Source of the DNA: Epiperipatus broadwayi
Taxonomy: Eukaryota; Onychophora; Udeonychophora; Euonychophora; Peripatidae
Length of the DNA: 64,000 bases
Assembly: GCA_028023455.1 (NCBI GenBank)
Contig: JAQFVV010007213.1
Span: 1-64,000, forward strand
Direction: 5' to 3'
The notes below the pieces were generated by a model that was not told the origin of the DNA, searched no databases, and saw only the letters and a list, made by a program, of their open reading frames with translations. Of this stretch, positions 59,134 to 64,000 are shown piece by piece. Positions within the stretch are counted from its first letter, which is position 1. The number at the start of each line of letters is the position of its first letter. Position numbers and translations under genes: made by a program.

Positions 59134-59299
59134 AAATAATGTAGAAATGACATATGTTGAGACTAGTAAGAATAAATTAAAAACTAGATTAAAACAGCAT
59201 TTAGGTGATAAAAATTCTGCTGTTTACATTCACATGAATAAATTTAAGCATGGGGATTTTGAAACAAAGCCTTTGGAATATCATACAATAAAAGAATGA
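59093..59299 (+). pseudogene. PLE P3 GIY-YIG endonuclease domain
   Basis: This frame overlaps the end of the RT frame in another register. It reads CFRNNVEMTYVETSKNKLKT, then RLKQHLGDKNSAVYIHMNKF. Family members have YVGETS followed by LKTRLKQH. Here the Gly codon is deleted (TYVETS) while the catalytic-region Arg (TRLKQH) and the downstream His-rich part (YIHMNKFKHGDF) are kept. It ends HTIKE-stop, and the usual C-terminal extension is not readable beyond. Confidence 0.82.
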
Positions 59300-59594
59300 T
59301 AAAGGAAAGTATGTACATTAATGAAATAAAACCATAATTAAATAGGATGTTAATAGAAAAAGAGAAAAGAAAATAATAGGTTTTTAATTAAATGTTTTAA
59401 AGGATATATATAGTTTTTTTTTTTTAAATAAAATGTTTGTGTGCTGTGTTGTGATTGTTTGTAATAGAAAAGGGGAGTGGGAGATAAGGTAAATGTTTGG
59501 TTATGAATATATTTTAATTTTTAATTTAATATTTTTTATTTTTTTTTATTTTTTTGGAATATGTGATATTTATTATTATATATATTTTATTTTA

Positions 59595-59650
59595 GTGCAC
59601 TTTGAAAAAGACTATATGAAATAGTTGAAATATTGGATTTCTTTATCATC
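59595..59650 (+). ncRNA. Hammerhead-like relic in PLE P3 3' region
   Basis: TTTGAAAAAGACTAT (59601-59615), a short loop, ATAGTTGAAA (59621-59630), then 'tattggatttc'. Stem II of six pairs (GACUAU/AUAGUU) and GAAA are kept, but the CUGANGA box reads UUGAAAA with one extra A. The position just after a PLE coding region is where hammerheads occur in this class. It is very likely a decayed ribozyme and not active. Confidence 0.5.
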
Positions 59651-59665
59651 ATTATAGTCATATAA

Positions 59666-61625
59666 AAAGCAATTTTTAAAAAGAAAGTTTGTTTTATTTC
59701 TATATTGGATATTTATTAACTATTTTGGAAAGAAGAACTGTGTGATTGATATATTAAATTATTTGACTTTATTTAGTTTCTAAGAGTTAGATTTTTATCC
59801 TTATTTAGAACTACATTTTGTTTATTTGCATCTGAAACAGAAACAATCTTAATGCCATCATTATTTATATTATCTTTTATTATGATATGATTTCTTAAAA
59901 TACATTCTTTAACAGTGTATTAGTTTATATAAACTAATAAACCATTATGTGTCTGAAACAGATTTATTTCTATTTTAATGCTTTGATTCATAAAAACAGA
60001 ATGATTAAACCCTCTCATCTCTGAATTATTCTGCATGATACTTAGCAAAAAAATTGTTTTGTTTACACAAAACAACAAGTTCTTAATTTATTCATTTTAT
60101 AGCTGAGGTCAGTTATAATTTTCTTTATAAATGATAGATTTTAATGTCATAATTTCTTGAGTTAATCCTACTTTCTGTGTCAGCTGATCAACATTGAAAA
60201 TTAAATTGTTTAGAACAGGCAACACTTTATCACATCTAATCTGATAATTACTATTCTCCAAGTGAGGTTTTTTAAAGAGTAGTATTGGAGTTAATCACAG
60301 CTTCTTCTATTTTATCTAATTTTGCAAGACTGCTATGCAACAAGTAAAATATTTCATTCTGGCAACAATTGTATTTCTATTTTTTCAAGTTTCACACATT
60401 CAATATGAAATTTTTTTTAAGGGAATTATTGCAAGCAATAACTAATTGATTATTATTTTTATTTTTCAGTCATCACAGTGTCTATCAATCATATCTAAAT
60501 TTTGATGAAGATAGTCTTCAATAAGTATTTTATATAAAATATAACAACACATTTCAAGATACTTGATATTTTACAGACATAACAAAAATATTGTCATTCT
60601 CTATCTCAATATAATCCAGATAAAATCTATTGTGATACCTTCAACCACAAATAATAAACTGTTGTTTTGCATGAAATTCATTAGAGTAGTAAAAACATAT
60701 GTTTTTGCTGACATTAAATGAAAGAAAAAAAAATCTATTCAACTTCAAAATTCAATATCAAAAATAATAAAATTACCTTAGATTATGGCTATACTATTAA
60801 GCATGAGATGTGATTTAAAATACTTATAGACTATTAGAATAATTTTCAGTAATCTGTTTTGACATTTTCATTTATTATTACTGATATTAAAACAACTTAA
60901 CATTAAATAGTATTAAGATGAGAACTATCAATAATTGTGATTAAAAAACTTTAGTAATTGAAACTAAATCACATATACATACAAGTATATAACTTATTCT
61001 CATACCTCAGAGCATTCTTGTTTCAAATATGTTACTCAGAATTATTTTTTCATATATTTACAATATATATGGTTAGAGGTCAGATAAAAGAGGAATTTTC
61101 CTTTTGTTAGACTGAATGAATTGGCATTGCTTAAATGAAAGTGAAATTATTTGCAAGTTTATTAAAATGTCTCATTATGAGTATGCCTGTAAAAATAATT
61201 CTGTGATGTATTTGAAATGAGAATATTCTGTGGTATGATTATAATCCTAAATGTTATATATTCAAGTAGTAGTAAATTATTTACATGCTATTGAAATTAG
61301 TAATATCTTATCCTATATATATCTTTACAAGAGTAAAATATTAAGAACTTTTTTCCATTAATTTCAATATGAGAATTACCACTCTTTTAATGTATTTACT
61401 TATTTAAATTTTTATTTAATTTTTATACTAATTCTAATTAATAATATAGTTTATAATTGTAAAATGTTATTAAATTGAGTCAAAGTAAGATACATGCTTA
61501 GGATATAATTTTTTTTATAAAGTATAGATACTTTAAAATATGGTTAATGTTATTTTAAATTGTAACTCTAATTAATCAGATAAAAGATGGTAAGGATATG
61601 CATTAAACATTATGTTTGAATACAA
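59666..61625. other. AT-rich stretch without recognised features
   Basis: Both strands were read; no motif, RNA gene or repeat boundary was found. Confidence 0.5.
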
Positions 61626-61629
61626 ATAC

Positions 61630-61985
61630 ATTTACTATTATAGTGAATGAGCCCTGGGATAGATAGTGGAGATATTCCCCTCCCAACACAATCCAAAAGT
61701 CAGCAACATTAGTGTACACCTCAGAGTCAATGTTCCATAGTGGCTTGTAGCCAAAGGAAATCACATTGCTAAAAGCTTTTGTAATTTGACCCTCTCGAAA
61801 TTGATTCCACAATTCTGCACATAGCCCTGAATAAATAGGATGGTTGAAATCAATAGAGATTAGATATCATCCATCAAGGGATTTAAAATTATACTGGAAG
61901 ACCTCCTTGACAATTACATTGTGAAATTGGACCACCACATAGCAGTTATTCAAGTGAATATGACTTGATATTTATTTAGTCTGGC
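61630..61985 (-). pseudogene. Unrecognised coding remnant
   Basis: The minus strand is nearly open for about 115 codons with one TGA. Upstream part: NNCYVVVQFHNVIVKEVFQY, then after the stop ISIDFNHPIYSGLCAELW. The open 69-codon part contains NQFREGQITKAFSNVISFGY, KPLWNIDSEVYTNVADFWIV and LGGEYLHYLSQGSF. Its composition (Trp, Gly, Asp, Glu, Pro present) and lower A+T differ from the flanking DNA, so it looks protein-derived. I recognise no family. It may be a host exon, a DNA-transposon or large-element fragment, or an old gene copy. No splice signals were assigned. Confidence 0.4.
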
Positions 61986-61999
61986 TCAAAACTGCATCT

Positions 62000-62430
62000 T
62001 GCTTTGATCACTTTACATGTTGAGTTACTTTTCAGCCTATTGCTTAACATACCACCATATGATCAGGATACCTAAATATTTCCACATATCTGAAACCTTA
62101 TTTAACAACCTATTAGAAGGCAAATTCACACTTGTACTATTTTCATTCTGTAACCCTCTTATAATTTGTTTTCTGCTAATTAACAATGTTTTATCAGATC
62201 TAGTATAATGTAATTGAGTGTTAATATTTATGTGAATCCTGCTATATTTAATGTAAACTTTCTCACCTCATTGTTTATAAGTATAACTTCTTTATTCAAT
62301 TACTGTTTATAACTCTGATCCACTTCTTGTTGGTTGTCTAATGAGACCATGGATAAAGAATCAATTTTATGTATTTTCCTTTGAGTGCAAATAAAGTTTG
62401 TTTTGAAATGAAATACATATATCATTTACC
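62000..62430 (+). other. Possible LINE 3' tail
   Basis: 'gcaaataaagtttgttttga' at about 62388-62407 followed by 'aatgaaat' resembles the 3' tail of LINE relic A ('aataaaatttttattgaaatg'). The preceding 350 bp are less AT-rich than average but give no recognisable protein. The 63-codon frame at 62017-62208 is not supported. Confidence 0.3.
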
Positions 62431-64000
62431 AATTTGTTTGCACCACAAAAGGGAGAAATTGTTTTTTTTTTAAACAAAATAAAAGTTATGCTTTATTATG
62501 GCTATTTTTTAAAAATTCTATTAGAGGAAACATAAATTCAAACAAAAAAAAAAAAGTAATCTGCAAATAAAAAAGAATCGTCCTTTTCACATGTCCAATA
62601 ACAAAAACGATATAATTTTTCAAGAGTGAGTTTATTGAATCACATCCTGTAAGTCGATAAATATCTAGTTTGATTTTTTGATCATGTCATTGTATTTTTA
62701 AAATATTACTTGAAGGATCAATAAATTATTTTTTTCTAATATCTTTATGCGAGATCAAGGTATCACTTGCATATAATAAAGTAAATAAAATAGCAACTGT
62801 ATCTATATAAAGCTAATTTAAATTCATAATTATATGACTGATAAAATATCGTACTTTTAATTTATCAATATCAGAAGCTCTTTGATGTTTGTATTGCACT
62901 TCAATATGTACGTTCACCTTTCTGTTTAAAATGTTACCCAGATCTATAAACTAGTTCATATTCAGAAGTTGATAAACATTCCAATTAAAAGCAGTTGAAG
63001 ATTTTTCTTTTGTCACTACAGATAAAGGACTTTAAATATTAATTACAAAGTCAAAATCTTTATACTTTGCATACAAAGCATTATTGATATTGTATAGATT
63101 GTCTTTTGATTTGATAAAGATTTTTCAAAATCATCATAATACTGTAAATCCTAAAGCCAAAAAAAAGATATTGTTTTTGTTTTTAATCTGTTCAAATTAA
63201 AAATTTTATCACCAAACCTGTATTCATCTTGATCCTGATTTCATAAACTGCCAATCAACATTTATAAAAATCACAAAATTAAAAACAAAATAAGAATTAT
63301 TAAACATCTTTCTTTGGCACCAGCTTTCATTCCAAGCATTTCAAAAATTATATAAGTAATAATACTTTCTCTTATTTTATTATAATAAAAATAAACTTTC
63401 ATGGATAATCAACTAACATTAAGCATTAACACAGATGTTTCCATTTAATTGAATAAATGCTCTATCAAATATTTAAAAGAAATATATAATTACTCTTTTA
63501 TTTCTAATACTTTTCTTGCATTTTCAGGTTCACCGTACTGTTTAATTATCTAAAATCACATTGAATATCTGATAATTATTCATCTATTATTGGAAGCCAT
63601 CTACTTAGCAAAAAATTTGAAAGTATCATAAATATTAAGTAGCATTACATGCTTTAGGAATATTTATACAACTGTTCAACATTTCTAATTATACTTTCAA
63701 GTAATTCTTTACTTTTGATATCAGATTTGTATATTTATTTTTTAGTTAAAATATTCACCTTTGCTGATGTATATATGATAGGCTGAAAACATATAAACTT
63801 TATGATACAGAAATTTTAGAAAATGGAATATACAAAAATTCGCTTCTATAATTTTATTTTTTCACAAAAATATCAAAAACAATTAAAAAATGAAAAATAA
63901 AAAAGAATAGATAAAACTTCATCATCTTAAAATTAATTACGGTTCTTCTTATCTAATATAATATTGAAAAGTATCCATCGTTTGCGCAATTCAAATAAAC
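62431..64000. other. AT-rich stretch without recognised features
   Basis: No coding motif, RNA gene or repeat boundary was seen on either strand. A-runs and T-runs occur near 62464 and 62543. Confidence 0.5.

Larger units (their letters stand above)
58349..59665 (+). mobile_element. Penelope-like element P3 (RT plus GIY-YIG), 5'-truncated
   Basis: Plus-strand pieces with only about three frame changes give the C-terminal half of a PLE polyprotein: RT palm and thumb, linker, then GIY-YIG endonuclease. A 3' region follows with a hammerhead-like relic at 59601-59630. Long open frames in such AT-rich DNA, joined by single frameshifts, mark this as the youngest coding element in the window. It differs in sequence from PLE relics P1 and P2. 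The 5' half of the RT is absent. Confidence 0.85.

Overview
This window looks like intergenic or intronic DNA from a very AT-rich animal genome (by eye about three quarters A+T). I find no convincing host protein gene, rRNA or intact tRNA. What can be read is a dense layer of decayed and a few fresh mobile elements. The combination of Penelope-like elements (PLEs) with GIY-YIG endonucleases, an APE-type LINE, a Merlin transposase relic, tRNA-like heads and hammerhead-ribozyme repeats points to a metazoan, probably an invertebrate. I cannot name the species.

The standout content is a set of hammerhead ribozyme (HHR) motifs inside short repeated elements of the 'retrozyme' type. Eleven sites keep the CUGANGA box, a stem II, the GAAA box and a closing stem I, and about six decayed copies accompany them. 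Group 1 (A, B, D) shares a common body that includes an AGACAT...ATGTCT hairpin. A is at 10609-11373, B at about 8590-10115, and D at about 15600-16010. Group 2 (C) is unrelated, with units of about 465-474 bp, at about 3428, 31410-32735, 34605-35105, 48732-50142, 50555-51419 and 56210. In both groups the units occur as direct repeats and as head-to-head inverted units. Elements A and C (48732-50142) are each flanked by a perfect 13-bp target site duplication, so both inserted as complete units. Predicted cleavage-to-cleavage monomers are 409-411 nt (B) and 469 nt (C).

Layout. 1-2060: AT-rich DNA and a 160-171 bp satellite-like repeat. 2230-2803: less AT-rich island and a fold-back element. 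5836-7490: LINE relic A. 8221-11930: HHR arrays B and A, the latter inserted in a PLE relic. 12180-14400: tandem duplications. 15600-16010: HHR element D. 19795-20590: Merlin relic. 23570-24070: fragment of LINE C. 25140-28060: LINE B, minus strand. 31410-35105: HHR element C copies. 35955-36265: solo PLE terminal block. 41760-42290: LINE C 3' part with its longest reading frame. 45600-47760: second LINE B copy. 47935-51505: nested stack (PLE relics, then a LINE C copy interrupted twice by HHR element C). 54666-55045: fold-back repeats. 56210-56515: HHR element C. 58349-59665: a PLE with RT and GIY-YIG endonuclease. 61630-61985: an unrecognised coding remnant.

How the parts relate. PLEs encode an RT/endonuclease and are known to carry hammerheads in their terminal repeats. 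The short HHR elements here have no protein and presumably depend on such an enzyme. The PLE relics carry hammerhead-like motifs in their own 3' regions, one of which looks destroyed by CpG-to-TpG/CpA change. Nesting gives a relative age order: LINE C and the PLE relics are oldest, and the HHR elements inserted later.
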